A stretch of DNA of 64,000 nucleotides from Ancylobacter vacuolatus (GTDB lineage: Bacteria; Pseudomonadota; Alphaproteobacteria; Rhizobiales; Xanthobacteraceae): positions 62,001 through 126,000 of the forward strand of contig NZ_JAUSUH010000009.1 in NCBI RefSeq assembly GCF_030813595.1, read 5' to 3'. The first letter of the stretch is position 1; every line of letters begins with the position of its first letter. The notes under the pieces are model-generated. The model was not told the origin of the DNA. It did not search any database and saw only the letters and a list, made by a program, of their open reading frames with translations. Below are positions 34,400 through 43,858 of this stretch, piece by piece. A program made the position numbers and the translations under genes.

Positions 34400-36313
34400 A
34401 TGGCGCTTGTGAAATCTACCAAACTGACCCCGGCCTCCAGCAAGGACGGGGAGCCGCCGGCGCGCGGGGCGTCGAAGCCCGCCCCGGCCCGCCGCAACGG
34501 CGCCGCGCCGCTCGACAAGGTGTCCGAGCGTCTGGCGGCGGCCACCGAGGAACTGGCCAGCGGGCTGATGGAAGCCTCGGCCGCCGCCGAGGAACTGCGC
34601 CGCTCCATGGAGCTGATCGCCGCCGGCGCCGACGAGGCCGCCGGCGGGTCGCAGGAGCAGCTCACCGCGATCAAGGCGGTAGCCTCCACCCTGATGAGCG
34701 CCCGCGCCGAGGTCGATGCCGGGCGCCGGCGCACCGAGGCGGTGCAGCTCGTGGTGGCCGAGACGGCGCTGCAGATCACCGCGTCCATCCGCTCGATCGA
34801 GCGCAATGCCGACCGCCAGCAGGCCTCGGTGGCGCGGATCGACGAATTGGAGCGCCGGGCGCGCGACATCGGCGCCATCACCGAGACGGTGGGGCGGATT
34901 TCCGACCAGACCAACCTTCTCGCGCTCAACGCCGCCATTGAGGCGGCGCGGGCCGGCGACAAGGGGCGGGGCTTCGCCGTGGTGGCGGAAGAGGTGCGGG
35001 CGCTGGCGGAAGTCTCGGAGACCAGCGCCGGCGAGGTGCAGGGCCTTGCCGAGACCATCCAGGCGCAGGTCCGCTCCGTCGCCGACGGGGTGAAGCAGGG
35101 CGCCGAGGCGGCACGGGGGCAGGCCCGGGCCGGCGCCGCCATCGTCGCCGCGCTGGAGGCGCTGCGCGCCGATATGGGGCACCTGACCGAAGGCAGCGAC
35201 CAGATCGCCACAGCCGCGCTGGAGGCGGAGCGCGCCGCGGCGGAAGCCCAGCGCGGCGCCACCCAGATCGCCAGCGTGGCGGAAACGCAGGCGGCGGCCG
35301 CGACGCAGGCCCAGACCGCCATCCAGCAGCAGGCCTTGTCGCTCGAACAGGGCCAGGTCGCGGCCCAGGCGCTGGCGCGCGTGACCGACGGCCTGCGCGC
35401 GGGCACGACGGCGCAGGCGCAGGTCGAGCAGATCGCCACCACCGCCGAGGAACTTTCCGCCACCATCCAGGAGCTCTCCAGCGCCGCCGCGCAGATCATG
35501 GCGGCGATCGAGCAGATCGACCGCGGCTTCCAGCAGCAGGCCGGCGCCACCCAGCAGACCTCCGCCGCGCTGACGCAGATCGAGGCCGGCGCCGGCCTCG
35601 CCCGCGACAAGGCGACCGCCGCGAGCGCGCGCGTCGCGGCGGTTGAAGCCGGGCTGAGCGAGAGCCGCGCCGCGCTGGAGCGGCTGATGGACGGGGTCGA
35701 GGCAGCCTTGGCCGGCACCCGCGCCGGGCTCGCCACTCTTGAGAACCTCGAAGAGCTGGGGCGCCGGATCGAGAAAATCGTCGACGCCACCGCGCTCATC
35801 GCGGTGCAGATCACCATGCTCGCGGTCAGCGGCTCGGTGGAGGCCGCCCGCACCGGCGAGGCCGGGCGCGGCTTCGCCCTCGTCTCCGCCGACATTCGCA
35901 GCCTCGCCCGCGACGCTTCCGAAAGCGTCGGCGGCATCAAGGACCGGGTGCGCGCCATTCTGGAGCAGGTCGGCGCGCTGCGCCGCGACAGCGAGCAGGC
36001 CATACTCGCCGCCGAGGCCGAGATCCAGGCCAATCGCGGCCTGTTCGGCGCGCTGGAAAAGCTGGATGGCGATATCGCCGCCCTGAGTGCGGTCAACCGG
36101 GCGATCCTTCTCGGGGCGCAAGAGATTCTCACCGCCGCCGGCCAGTGCGCGCTGGCGGCGCGCGAGATCGCCGCGACGGCGGAACAGGCCAGCGCCGCCT
36201 CGCAGCAGGCGGCGACGGCCTCCTCGCAGCAGGCGGAAGGCGCGGACGACCTTGCCGCCGCCATCGAGGAGATCGCCTCGCTCGCCGACGAGCTGCAGCA
36301 GCCCGATGTCTGA
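34400..36313 (+). CDS. Soluble methyl-accepting chemotaxis protein with two signalling tips
   Basis: 637 aa from the ATG at 34400; the open frame upstream is a shadow. There is no membrane helix, no signal peptide and no recognised sensor domain. Nearly the entire protein is alanine/glutamine-rich coiled coil. A canonical kinase-control tip lies at about 166-200 ([20 protein letters not shown], then [16 protein letters not shown]). A second, degenerate tip at about 466-502 reads [20 protein letters not shown] then [15 protein letters not shown]. Soluble receptors such as FrzCD are known in alternative chemosensory systems, but two tips in one chain are unusual. Its stop overlaps the CheW gene by 8 bp. 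Confidence 0.88.
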   Translation: MALVKSTKLTPASSKDGEPPARGASKPAPARRNGAAPLDKVSERLAAATEELASGLMEASAAAEELRRSMELIAAGADEAAGGSQEQLTAIKAVASTLMSARAEVDAGRRRTEAVQLVVAETALQITASIRSIERNADRQQASVARIDELERRARDIGAITETVGRISDQTNLLALNAAIEAARAGDKGRGFAVVAEEVRALAEVSETSAGEVQGLAETIQAQVRSVADGVKQGAEAARGQARAGAAIVAALEALRADMGHLTEGSDQIATAALEAERAAAEAQRGATQIASVAETQAAAATQAQTAIQQQALSLEQGQVAAQALARVTDGLRAGTTAQAQVEQIATTAEELSATIQELSSAAAQIMAAIEQIDRGFQQQAGATQQTSAALTQIEAGAGLARDKATAASARVAAVEAGLSESRAALERLMDGVEAALAGTRAGLATLENLEELGRRIEKIVDATALIAVQITMLAVSGSVEAARTGEAGRGFALVSADIRSLARDASESVGGIKDRVRAILEQVGALRRDSEQAILAAEAEIQANRGLFGALEKLDGDIAALSAVNRAILLGAQEILTAAGQCALAAREIAATAEQASAASQQAATASSQQAEGADDLAAAIEEIASLADELQQPDV

Positions 36314-37871
36314 GCCGCGCCCCGCCGCCGGCCGCGCACCGCTGCGCTTCCTCACCTTCCGGGTCGAGGCGGGCCATTATGCGCTGCCGGCCGACGAGGT
36401 GGCGGAGGTGGTGCGGGTGCCCGCCCTCGCCCGCTTGCCGCAGGCGCCGCCCGGCCTTCTCGGCATCGGCAATCTGCGCGGCGCCGCCCTGCCGGTTGCC
36501 AGCGCCCGCGCTTTGCTCGGCCGGGCCGAGGCGGCCGCCCCGTTCGCCACCGCGCGGGCCATCGTGCTGCGCGGCGAGAGCCCGGTGGCGCTGGCGGTGG
36601 ATGGCGTGGGCGAGCTGGTGGCGATCGATCCCGACCAGCTGGAAGACGCGCAGGCGAGCGCCCTGGTGCGCCCCGGCGAAAGGATCTCCGGCGCCTTCCG
36701 CTTCCATGGCGGGCGCGACGTCGCCCGGGTGCTGGATATCGTGCCGCTGCTGGCCACCGCCTTCGCCCCGCGCGCCCGGCCGGCCCGCCGCCCCGTCACG
36801 GGTGCCGCGAGCGCGCCGGCCGCCCCGGCGATTGAGGCGAGCGCCGGCAAGCTCATCAGCTTCGAGGCCGATGGCCAGGAATACGCCCTGCCGATCGAGC
36901 AGGTGCGCGAGGTGGTGCCGCTGCCCGACGCCGTGACCACGCTGCCGCTCGGCGAGGCGCGTGCCTCTCCCACTGAGGCGGTGGCGCGCGGCGTCATGGT
37001 CTATCGCGACCGGCTGCTGCCGCTGTTCGCGCTGCGGGCGCTGCTCGGCCTGCCGCCGGCGGCCGCCACACGCACGGCCAAGGTGGTGGTGGTGAAGCTC
37101 GGCCCCCTGTGGGTCGGGCTGGTGGTCGACCGCATCACCGCCGTGCTGCCGCTCGATCCCGCGCGGGTCGAGCCGATCCCGCCGGCGCTGGCGGCGCGGG
37201 TGGGTGGCGAGGCGCGGCTGAAGGCGATCTTCCGTGCCGGCGATGGCCGCCGGCTGGTCTCGATCCTCGATTGCCACACTCTGTTCCGGGAGGAGGTCAT
37301 GCAGCACCTCGACACGCACGACGCGGCGGAAGCCGCGACCGCCCCGGTCGAGGGCGAGGACGACGCGTCCTTCCTGGTGTTCAGCCTCGGCGGCGACGAA
37401 TATGGCCTGCCGATCGCGGCGGTGGACGAGGTGATGAAGGTGCCTGATACCCTCACCCGGATTCCGAAGACCCCCGCCTTTCTGGAAGGCGTGATCAATC
37501 TGCGCGGCGCGGTGCTGCCGGTCATCGACCAGCGCCGCCGCTTCGACCTGCCACCGCTGACGCAGGGCGCGCGCCGCCGGCTGATCGTGCTGCGCAGCGG
37601 GCCGCACCGCGCCGGCATCGTCGTCGACGGCGTGAGCGAAATCCTGCGCCGCCCGCAGGACGACATCGCGCCGGCGCCGGACCTTGCCGGCGAGCCGACG
37701 CGGCTGGTGTCGGGCATCCTCAATCTCGAACAGGCCGGCCGGCTCATTCTCCTCCTCGACCCGGCCGAATTGCTCACCCGCACCGAGCGCGGCCTGCTCG
37801 ACGCCTTCGCCAAAGCCGGAGCCAGGACGGCGACCCGGCCGGCGGGCAAAGCCCGGCCGGCCCGGGCGTGA
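36306..37871 (+). CDS. CheW-like adaptor with three CheW domains
   Basis: 521 aa from the ATG at 36306, which overlaps the receptor stop; ordinary CheW has about 150-170 aa. Three CheW folds are visible: ~10-150 ([31 protein letters not shown]), ~175-330 ([21 protein letters not shown], more divergent in the middle) and ~345-500 ([38 protein letters not shown]). The third is closest to canonical. Low-complexity linkers join them. A multi-valent adaptor could bridge several receptor tips and kinases. It is likely to hold the array of this system together, fitting the double-tip receptor. The GTG of cheB overlaps its stop. Confidence 0.9.
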   Translation: MSEPRPAAGRAPLRFLTFRVEAGHYALPADEVAEVVRVPALARLPQAPPGLLGIGNLRGAALPVASARALLGRAEAAAPFATARAIVLRGESPVALAVDGVGELVAIDPDQLEDAQASALVRPGERISGAFRFHGGRDVARVLDIVPLLATAFAPRARPARRPVTGAASAPAAPAIEASAGKLISFEADGQEYALPIEQVREVVPLPDAVTTLPLGEARASPTEAVARGVMVYRDRLLPLFALRALLGLPPAAATRTAKVVVVKLGPLWVGLVVDRITAVLPLDPARVEPIPPALAARVGGEARLKAIFRAGDGRRLVSILDCHTLFREEVMQHLDTHDAAEAATAPVEGEDDASFLVFSLGGDEYGLPIAAVDEVMKVPDTLTRIPKTPAFLEGVINLRGAVLPVIDQRRRFDLPPLTQGARRRLIVLRSGPHRAGIVVDGVSEILRRPQDDIAPAPDLAGEPTRLVSGILNLEQAGRLILLLDPAELLTRTERGLLDAFAKAGARTATRPAGKARPARA

Positions 37872-38965
37872 TCAAGCTTCTGGTGGTCGACGACTCGGCG
37901 CTGCTGCGCAAGCTGCTCGGCGAGGTCTTCACAGAGGCGGGCGGCTTCGAGCTGCGCTTCGCCCGCGACGGGCTGGAGGCGCTGGAGCAGAACCGCGCCT
38001 TCACCCCCGATGTCATCACGCTGGATCTCAACATGCCGCGCCTCGACGGCCTCGCCTGCCTCGACCAGCTGATGGTCGAGCGGCCCTGCCCGGTGGTGAT
38101 GGTGTCCTCGCACACGGAGGAGGGAGCCGAGGCGACGCTGAAGGGGCTGCAGCTGGGCGCGGTGGATTTCGTGCCCAAGCCCACCGGCGCGGTGTCGCTG
38201 CACCTTCGCGAATGGGCGCCGGCTCTGGTCGAGGCGGTGCGCGGCGCCGCCCGCGCCCGGGTGCGGCCGAGCCTGCGCCTGCGCGAGCGGGTGCGCCACC
38301 GCATCGGCCGCGCCGCCGCCTCCCCCCGTCCCGACGCCGCCTCGGTTCGCGGCATTGGCGAGGCGCTCTTCCCCAGCGAGGCGCCCCTGCCCGGCGAGGG
38401 GCTGGTGCTGGTCGGCACCTCCACCGGCGGCCCGCCGGCGCTGGAGGCGCTGCTGGTGCCGCTGCCGGCCGATTTTTCCTGGCCGATCCTGGTGGCGCAG
38501 CACATGCCGGGCAGCTTCACCGGACCGCTGGCGCGCCGGCTCGACGCGCTGTGCGCGCTCACTGTGGTGGAGGTGCGCCGGCCGGTGCCGCTGCAGCCCG
38601 GCACGGTCTATATCGGCGCGGGCGATGCCGACCTCATCGTCTCGCGCCGCGCCGGCGGGCTGGTGGCGATGGCCGCCCCGGCGCAGGCGACCTATCTCTG
38701 GCACCCCTCGACCGACCGGCTGGTGCGCAGCGCGCTGGAGCATCTGCCGCCCCACCAGCTGGTCGGGGTGCTGATGACCGGCATGGGCAATGATGGCGCG
38801 CAGGCCATGGCCCTGCTGCGGGCGCAGGGCGGGCACACCATTGCCGAGGCGGAGGAAACCGCCATTGTATGGGGCATGCCCGGCGAGCTGGTGAAGGCCG
38901 GCGGCGCCGAGTTCGTCGAGCCGCTGCCGGACATCGCCGCCCGCCTTCAAAAGATGGTGCCGTGA
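37868..38965 (+). CDS. cheB: Chemotaxis response regulator / receptor glutamate methylesterase
   Basis: 365 aa starting at GTG 37868 (GTGA overlap with the CheW gene). The receiver domain (1-120) has the acidic pair D8-D9, phospho-acceptor D53 and K104. The C-terminal esterase domain has catalytic Ser185 (GTSTGG), His212 (AQHMPG) and Asp309 (MTGMGNDG). It removes methyl groups from receptor glutamates after phosphorylation by CheA, and opposes the CheR encoded two genes downstream. All key residues are intact. Confidence 0.95.
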   Translation: MIKLLVVDDSALLRKLLGEVFTEAGGFELRFARDGLEALEQNRAFTPDVITLDLNMPRLDGLACLDQLMVERPCPVVMVSSHTEEGAEATLKGLQLGAVDFVPKPTGAVSLHLREWAPALVEAVRGAARARVRPSLRLRERVRHRIGRAAASPRPDAASVRGIGEALFPSEAPLPGEGLVLVGTSTGGPPALEALLVPLPADFSWPILVAQHMPGSFTGPLARRLDALCALTVVEVRRPVPLQPGTVYIGAGDADLIVSRRAGGLVAMAAPAQATYLWHPSTDRLVRSALEHLPPHQLVGVLMTGMGNDGAQAMALLRAQGGHTIAEAEETAIVWGMPGELVKAGGAEFVEPLPDIAARLQKMVP

Positions 38966-38996
38966 AAGAGGGTGCCGTGATGGATGGTACGCTGAC

Positions 38997-39620
38997 ATGC
39001 CGCTGATCCGCGCCCGAGCCGGCGAGGCCGCCGCGCTGCCCGCCGATCGCGCCTCCCTCATCGCCGCGCTTGAGGGCGGCAGCGCCGGGGAGCGCCTCCA
39101 CGCCGCCCGCGCGCTGGCCGCCCTGCCGGGCGCGGTGGCGCCGCTGAGCGCCGCGCTGCACGTCGAGGCCGAGCCGGCGGTGCGCGAGGTGATCTTCACC
39201 GCCCTCGCCCGCCTCGGCTGCGAGGAGGCCGCCGACGCGCTGCTGCCGCTGCTGCGCGCTCGGCAAGCGAGCCTGCGCAACGGCGCGCTCGCCGCGCTTG
39301 CCGCCATGCCGGGCCGGCTTCCCGCCCGGCTGCCGGCGCTGCTCGCCGACCCCGATGCCGACATAAGGCTGCTGGCCTGCGAACTGGCGCGCGCCCTGCC
39401 CGCGCCCGAGGCGACCACGCTGCTGTGCGCTGTGGTGGAACGCGAGAGCGAGCCGAACGTTTGCGCCGCAGCGCTTGACGTTCTCACCGAGCTGGGTGGG
39501 CCGCAGGCGCTGCCCGTGCTGGAGCGCGGCGCCCGGCGTTTCGACGCCACGCCGTTCCTGCGTTTCGCCTTTGAGGTCGCCATCAGGCGGATCAGGGCCT
39601 CCGCCGACACCGACCCGTGA
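38997..39620 (+). CDS. HEAT-repeat protein of the chemosensory operon
   Basis: 207 aa, almost all short amphipathic helices in pairs of about 30 residues (e.g. LHAARALAALPGAVAPLSAAL, VREVIFTALARLGCEEAADAL, RNGALAALAAMPGRLPARLP each cut here to the core). That is a HEAT/armadillo-type solenoid, built for protein binding. There is no enzyme motif. HEAT or PBS-lyase-type proteins occur in some alternative chemosensory clusters, where their partner is unknown. Position between cheB and cheR suggests involvement in receptor adaptation. It overlaps the cheR start by 4 bp (GTGA). Confidence 0.75.
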   Translation: MPLIRARAGEAAALPADRASLIAALEGGSAGERLHAARALAALPGAVAPLSAALHVEAEPAVREVIFTALARLGCEEAADALLPLLRARQASLRNGALAALAAMPGRLPARLPALLADPDADIRLLACELARALPAPEATTLLCAVVERESEPNVCAAALDVLTELGGPQALPVLERGARRFDATPFLRFAFEVAIRRIRASADTDP

Positions 39621-40462
39621 GCGCACCCGTGACCGACGAGGATTTCCGGCGCCTGTGCGACTTCCTCTACCGGCGCAGCGGCATGGTGTTCACCGAGGCC
39701 AAGCGCTATTTTGTCGAGCGCCGCCTTGCTGAGCGCATGCGCGTCACCGGCGCCACCTCCTTCGCCAGCTATTTCGCCCGCCTGCGCAGCGACCAGCCCG
39801 GCGAGGTCGAGCCCTTCATCAACGCCTTCACCGTCAACGAGACCTATTTCTTCCGCGAGGAGCACCAGCTCCAGTGCCTGAGCACCGATCTCCTGCCCGC
39901 GCGCCTCATGGAGCGCCCGGCGGGCCGGCCGCTGCGCATCTGGTCGGTGCCGTGCTCCACCGGCGAGGAGCCCTATTCCATTGCCATCTGGCTGCTGGAA
40001 CACTGGCCGCAGGTCGACGCCTATGAGATCGAGATCGTCGGCTCCGACATCGACACGCGGGCGCTGGAGGCGGCGCGGGCCGGGCTTTTCGGCCGCCGGG
40101 CGCTGATGCGGCTGCCGGAGGCGCTGATCGGCAAATATTTCGAGCCGGTGGATGACGAGCACTGGCGGCTGATCGCGGACCTGCGGCAGTCGATCCATTT
40201 TTCCACCGTCAATCTGGTTGATCTAGCGCAAACCCGCGCCCATGGCCGCTTCGATGTCATTTTCTGCCGCAACGTGCTCATCTATTTCGACGAGGCCTCG
40301 CGGCGCATGGCGGCGGAGAACCTTTATGAGAACCTGCTGCCGGGCGGCTTCATCTGCCTGGGCCACAGTGAATCGATGAGCCGGATCTCGCCCCTGTTCG
40401 AGGTGCGCCGCTTTGCCGACGCCATCATCTACCAGCGGCCGGGAGAGCGCGGCGATGGCTGA
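39617..40462 (+). CDS. cheR: Chemotaxis receptor methyltransferase
   Basis: 281 aa from GTG at 39617. It has the helical N-terminal domain followed by an S-adenosylmethionine-binding domain with the usual motifs: NETYFFRE (~75-82), WSVPCSTGEEPYSIA (SAM-binding) and DVIFCRNVLIYFD. It methylates glutamates on the receptor encoded first in the operon, opposing CheB. No TPR or pentapeptide-binding insertion is evident. Its end overlaps the following cheY by 8 bp. Confidence 0.95.
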   Translation: MSAPVTDEDFRRLCDFLYRRSGMVFTEAKRYFVERRLAERMRVTGATSFASYFARLRSDQPGEVEPFINAFTVNETYFFREEHQLQCLSTDLLPARLMERPAGRPLRIWSVPCSTGEEPYSIAIWLLEHWPQVDAYEIEIVGSDIDTRALEAARAGLFGRRALMRLPEALIGKYFEPVDDEHWRLIADLRQSIHFSTVNLVDLAQTRAHGRFDVIFCRNVLIYFDEASRRMAAENLYENLLPGGFICLGHSESMSRISPLFEVRRFADAIIYQRPGERGDG

Positions 40463-40844
40463 GGCGGGGCGCGCGCGCATTCTGGTGGTCGACGATGCCG
40501 GCCTCGTCAGGCTCTATTACCGGCAGGCGCTGGAGGCCGTCGGCTTTGCCGTCGAGGAGGCGCTGAACGGGGTCGAGGCGCTGGAGAAGCTGCTGCGGGC
40601 GCCGGCCGATCTCGTCATCGTCGATGTCAACATGCCGCTGATGGACGGCATCACCTTCCTGCGGGCACTGCGCCGGCAGCCGCTGCCGCTCGCCGCCCTG
40701 CCGGCGCTCGTCACCAGCACCGAGGCCGGCGCGGGGGATGTCGCGGCGGCCCGGGCGGCGGGAGCCAATCTCTATCTGGTCAAGCCGCTGGAGCCGGCGG
40801 CACTGGTGCTTCACGCCCGGCTGCTGTGCGGGGTGCCGGCGTGA
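40455..40844 (+). CDS. Single-domain response regulator (CheY-like), first copy
   Basis: 129 aa from the ATG at 40455, overlapping cheR by 8 bp. Receiver fold with acidic pair D13-D14 (VVDDAG), phospho-acceptor D57 (IVDVNMPLMDG), switch Ser/Thr region TSTEAG and Lys in LVKPLEP. It has no output domain, so it acts by protein contact. It may carry the output of the pathway or act as a phosphate sink for CheA. A second single-domain regulator is encoded at 43481. Confidence 0.9.
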   Translation: MAEAGRARILVVDDAGLVRLYYRQALEAVGFAVEEALNGVEALEKLLRAPADLVIVDVNMPLMDGITFLRALRRQPLPLAALPALVTSTEAGAGDVAAARAAGANLYLVKPLEPAALVLHARLLCGVPA

Positions 40845-43132
40845 ACGAGTTCATCGAGCAGTTCCTCATCGAGGCACGCGAACTGGTCGCGCAGGGCACC
40901 GCCGACCTGCTGGCGGCCGAGGAACGCCCGCGCGACGCGGCGGCGATCGACGGCGCGTTCCGCGCCTTCCACACGCTCAAGGGCTCGGCCGGCATCATCG
41001 ATTTCGCCGCCATGGCCCGCGCCCTGCACGCGGCGGAGGACGCGCTGTCGCAGGCGCGCAGCGGCGCCGTCCCCGTCACCGGCGAGCTGATCGGCCGGTG
41101 CCTGACCTGCCTCGACCAGGTGGTGCGCTGGCTCGACGCCATCGAGGCGACAGGCGAACCGCCGACCGATGCCGACCCCGCCGCCGAGGCGATGATCGCG
41201 CTGTTTGCGGAAGAAGAGGCCCCCGCGCCGCCTTCTTCCGGGCCGGTGATCGCGGTGGAGAGCGGCGCGGTGCCCGCCGCGTTCGAGAGCTGGCTGGAGC
41301 GGTTTCTGGCGACGGCGACGGCGCGGCAGGCCCGCTGCGCTCTCGCCTACACCCCGGCCGCCGACGCCTTCTTTCGCGGCGAGGACCCGCTCGCCACGGC
41401 GGAGGCGCTTCCCGGCCTGCTGGCGCTCGACCTCGCCCTTAACGGGACCCCGCCGGCGCCGGCGGAGATCGACCCGTTCCAGTGCCGGCTCACCCTTTTC
41501 ATCGCCGGTTCGGAACCGCGCGCCCGGCTGGCGCCGGCCTTTGCCGGCCTGTCCGGCACGGTGGAATGGCGCGATCTTGTCCCCTCCGTGCCGCCCCCCG
41601 GCGCGGGGGCGCCCGACGCCGCCGCCCTGCTGATCGAGGCACAGATCGCGCTGCTGCGCGGGCCGCGCGACGAGGGGTTCGAGGGCCGGCGGGCGAGCGC
41701 CCTGCGCGCCGCAGTACAGGTGCTGCGGGCCAGCGGCCGCGCGCCTGAGGCCGACGCGCTGGAGCGCCTCGCCGCGAGCGGCGCCGAGCCGCAAAGCCTC
41801 GCCGATAGTCTTGCCGACAGTCTCGCCGATATGCTCGCCGGGGCGCCGGCCGCCCCTCCCCCGGCCGCCGCACCGCCCGCCCCCCCGGCGGAACCGGCGA
41901 TCGCCGATATCGGGGCGCGCTCGCTGCGGGTGGATGTCGAGCGCGTCGACGCGCTGGTCCGCCTCACCGGCGAATTCACCGTGCTGAAGACGCAGGCCGC
42001 CCATCATGCCCGGCTGGCGGCGGCGCCGGCCGGCAGCGGCGAGGTGGCCAAGGATCTCGCCACCAAGGAACTCGCAGAACGGCTGAAATCGCATCACGAG
42101 ACGCTGGAGCGGCTGGTGGGCGAGCTGCAGCATGCGGTGCTCGGCCTGCGCGTGCTGCCGCTGCGCCATGTGTTCCAGCGCCTGCCGCGGCTGGTGCGCG
42201 ACATGTCGGAGGCGCTGGGCAAGCCGATCCGCCTCGTCATCGAGGGCGAGGAGACGCAGGCCGACAAGGCCATCGTCGAAGCGCTGTTCGAGCCGCTGCT
42301 GCACATTCTGCGCAACGCCGCCGATCACGGCATCGAGCCGGCCGGCGCCCGCGCCGCCGCCGGCAAGCCGGAAACCGGCATCGTCGCGGTGCGGGCCCGC
42401 CGCGTCGAGGACCGGCTCTCCATCGACATCGAGGATGACGGCGCCGGTATCGACACCGCCCGCCTGCGCGCCCGCGCCGCCGCCCGCGGGCTGGCCGGGC
42501 CGGACGCGCTGGCGGCGCTGAGCGAGGAGGAGGCGCTGGACCTGATCTTCGCCCCCGGCTTCTCCACCCGCGACGCCGTGACCGGCTATTCCGGGCGCGG
42601 GGTGGGGCTGGACGCGGTGCGCGTCGCCCTGGCGCGCCTCGGCGGCCGGGTCAGCGTCCACAGCCGCCCGGGCGAGGGCACGCGCATGGCGCTGAGCCTG
42701 CCGGTCAGCATCCTGAAGAGCGATGTCCTCTCGGTGGAAGCCGGCGGGCAGGTGCTGGGCCTGCCGCTGGAAGCGGTGGTGGAGACGGTGCGCCTGCCGC
42801 GCAGCGCCATCTCCCGCATCGGCGCGGCGCGGGCCTTTGTCTGGCGCGCGCGCACCGTGCCGCTGATCGATCTGTCGCAGTCCATCGGCCTTGCCCCGTC
42901 CCCGACCCAGACCCCGGCCCCTTCGCCGTCCGGCGATGGTGAGGCGCTGGTCGTCATCACCCGCCTCGATGGCCAGTATGGCGGGCTGGAGGTGGATCGG
43001 CTGGGCGCCCGCATGGAGGTGATGCTGCGGCCGCTGGAAGGGCTGCTCGCCGGCCTGCCCTGCCTCGGCACCACCCTGCTCGGCGATGGCCGCGTGCTCA
43101 TCGTGCTCGATCTCGAAGCGTTGCAGCCATGA
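40841..43132 (+). CDS. cheA: Chemotaxis histidine kinase
   Basis: 763 aa; GTG at 40841 overlaps the cheY stop. The Hpt domain (1-110) has phospho-accepting His44 in FHTLKGSAG. A poorly conserved middle region (~130-360) includes an SLADSLADSLADML repeat and no clear P2 CheY-binding domain. Dimerisation (~365-430), ATPase and CheW-like domains follow, with N-box HILRNAADHGIE, G1 DDGAGID and G2 GYSGRGVGLDAV. Activated through CheW by the receptor, it would phosphorylate CheB and the CheY-like proteins encoded alongside it. Ending the kinase with a CheW domain fits docking into an array. Confidence 0.94.
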   Translation: MNEFIEQFLIEARELVAQGTADLLAAEERPRDAAAIDGAFRAFHTLKGSAGIIDFAAMARALHAAEDALSQARSGAVPVTGELIGRCLTCLDQVVRWLDAIEATGEPPTDADPAAEAMIALFAEEEAPAPPSSGPVIAVESGAVPAAFESWLERFLATATARQARCALAYTPAADAFFRGEDPLATAEALPGLLALDLALNGTPPAPAEIDPFQCRLTLFIAGSEPRARLAPAFAGLSGTVEWRDLVPSVPPPGAGAPDAAALLIEAQIALLRGPRDEGFEGRRASALRAAVQVLRASGRAPEADALERLAASGAEPQSLADSLADSLADMLAGAPAAPPPAAAPPAPPAEPAIADIGARSLRVDVERVDALVRLTGEFTVLKTQAAHHARLAAAPAGSGEVAKDLATKELAERLKSHHETLERLVGELQHAVLGLRVLPLRHVFQRLPRLVRDMSEALGKPIRLVIEGEETQADKAIVEALFEPLLHILRNAADHGIEPAGARAAAGKPETGIVAVRARRVEDRLSIDIEDDGAGIDTARLRARAAARGLAGPDALAALSEEEALDLIFAPGFSTRDAVTGYSGRGVGLDAVRVALARLGGRVSVHSRPGEGTRMALSLPVSILKSDVLSVEAGGQVLGLPLEAVVETVRLPRSAISRIGAARAFVWRARTVPLIDLSQSIGLAPSPTQTPAPSPSGDGEALVVITRLDGQYGGLEVDRLGARMEVMLRPLEGLLAGLPCLGTTLLGDGRVLIVLDLEALQP

Positions 43133-43156
43133 AGGCAAAGTCATGAGGGTAAGGCC

Positions 43157-43429
43157 ATGACGGTGCACCGTGCCGGCGACGGCACAATCTATCTCGACGG
43201 CGCCTGCGGCAGCGAGGAGGCGGAACCGCTGCTGGCGCTGCTCATCGCCACACCCGGCGCCACCGTCGACTGGCAGGGCTGCGAACAGGCGCACATGGCG
43301 GTGGTGCAGGTGCTGCTCGCCCTGCGCCCACAGCTGCGCGGCGTGCCGGCCAGCGCCTTCCTCGCCCGCCATGTGGCGCCGCTGCTGAACCGCCCGCCCG
43401 CTGGCGGCGCGGCCCGGCTTGAGGCATAG
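43157..43429 (+). CDS. Small STAS-like protein of the chemosensory operon
   Basis: 90 aa. The pattern of a short beta-strand start (GTIYLDGACGS), a central VDWQGCEQAHMAVVQVLLAL and a final helix resembles a minimal STAS/anti-anti-sigma fold, in which a small residue at a strand-loop is phosphorylated. The call is weak because the protein is short and no diagnostic Ser motif is certain. Proteins of this size in this place are found in some chemosensory operons with CheC. It lies 24 bp after cheA and just before the second cheY. Confidence 0.5.
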   Translation: MTVHRAGDGTIYLDGACGSEEAEPLLALLIATPGATVDWQGCEQAHMAVVQVLLALRPQLRGVPASAFLARHVAPLLNRPPAGGAARLEA

Positions 43430-43480
43430 ATGCACATTGGATACCAAGGGTTCGCCATCGCCCGCCGGAGCCGTCCTCCC

Positions 43481-43858
43481 ATGCCGTTCCAAGTTCTGAT
43501 CGTCGACGACAGCAAGCTCGCCCGCATGGCGATCGCCAAGGCCATGAACAAGCTCCACCCCGACTGGGCGCGGAGCGAGGCGGCCAATGCCGACGACGCC
43601 CTCGCCCTTGCCCACCAGCAGCCTTTCGACATCGCCCTTTTGGACTTCAACATGCCCGGCCGCGACGGACTTGAACTGGCGGCGGAGCTGCGCGCGCTGA
43701 TGCCGACAATCGCCATGGCCATCATCTCCGCCAATCACCAGAAGGAAATCGTCGCCCAGGCGCATGATGTCGGCGCGATATTTCTCTCCAAGCCCTTGAC
43801 GGAAGACGAGTTGGGCCAATTTCTCGCTCAGGTGCAGCTGTCCAAGGGCAAAATGTGA
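43481..43858 (+). CDS. Single-domain response regulator (CheY-like), second copy
   Basis: 125 aa from the ATG at 43481, with GGAG at 43467-43470; an ATG at 43430 would add 17 residues unlike the family. Receiver domain with D9-D10, phospho-acceptor D55 (LLDFNMPGRDG), switch Ser in IISANHQ and Lys in LSKPLTE. It overlaps cheC by 4 bp (GTGA), so the CheC phosphatase is its likely partner. Confidence 0.9.
   Translation: MPFQVLIVDDSKLARMAIAKAMNKLHPDWARSEAANADDALALAHQQPFDIALLDFNMPGRDGLELAAELRALMPTIAMAIISANHQKEIVAQAHDVGAIFLSKPLTEDELGQFLAQVQLSKGKM

Noticed and set aside
33112-36339. Apparent fusion of the PotD-like protein with a 1,000-residue Ala/Ser-rich N-terminus
   Set aside because: The upstream part is antisense to the AraC regulator and the chemoreceptor. 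The signal peptide and ribosome site place the true start at 33111.
37001-40198. Minus-strand 1,065-codon open frame across cheB, the HEAT gene and cheR
   Set aside because: Antisense shadow in GC-rich DNA. The sense genes have intact catalytic residues and coupled starts.
43430-43480. Longer N-terminus for the second CheY from the ATG at 43430
   Set aside because: The additional 17 residues are unlike receiver domains, and GGAG lies at suitable distance before the ATG at 43481.
40811-43819. Minus-strand 1,002-codon open frame across cheA
   Set aside because: Antisense shadow with low-complexity product and no motif.
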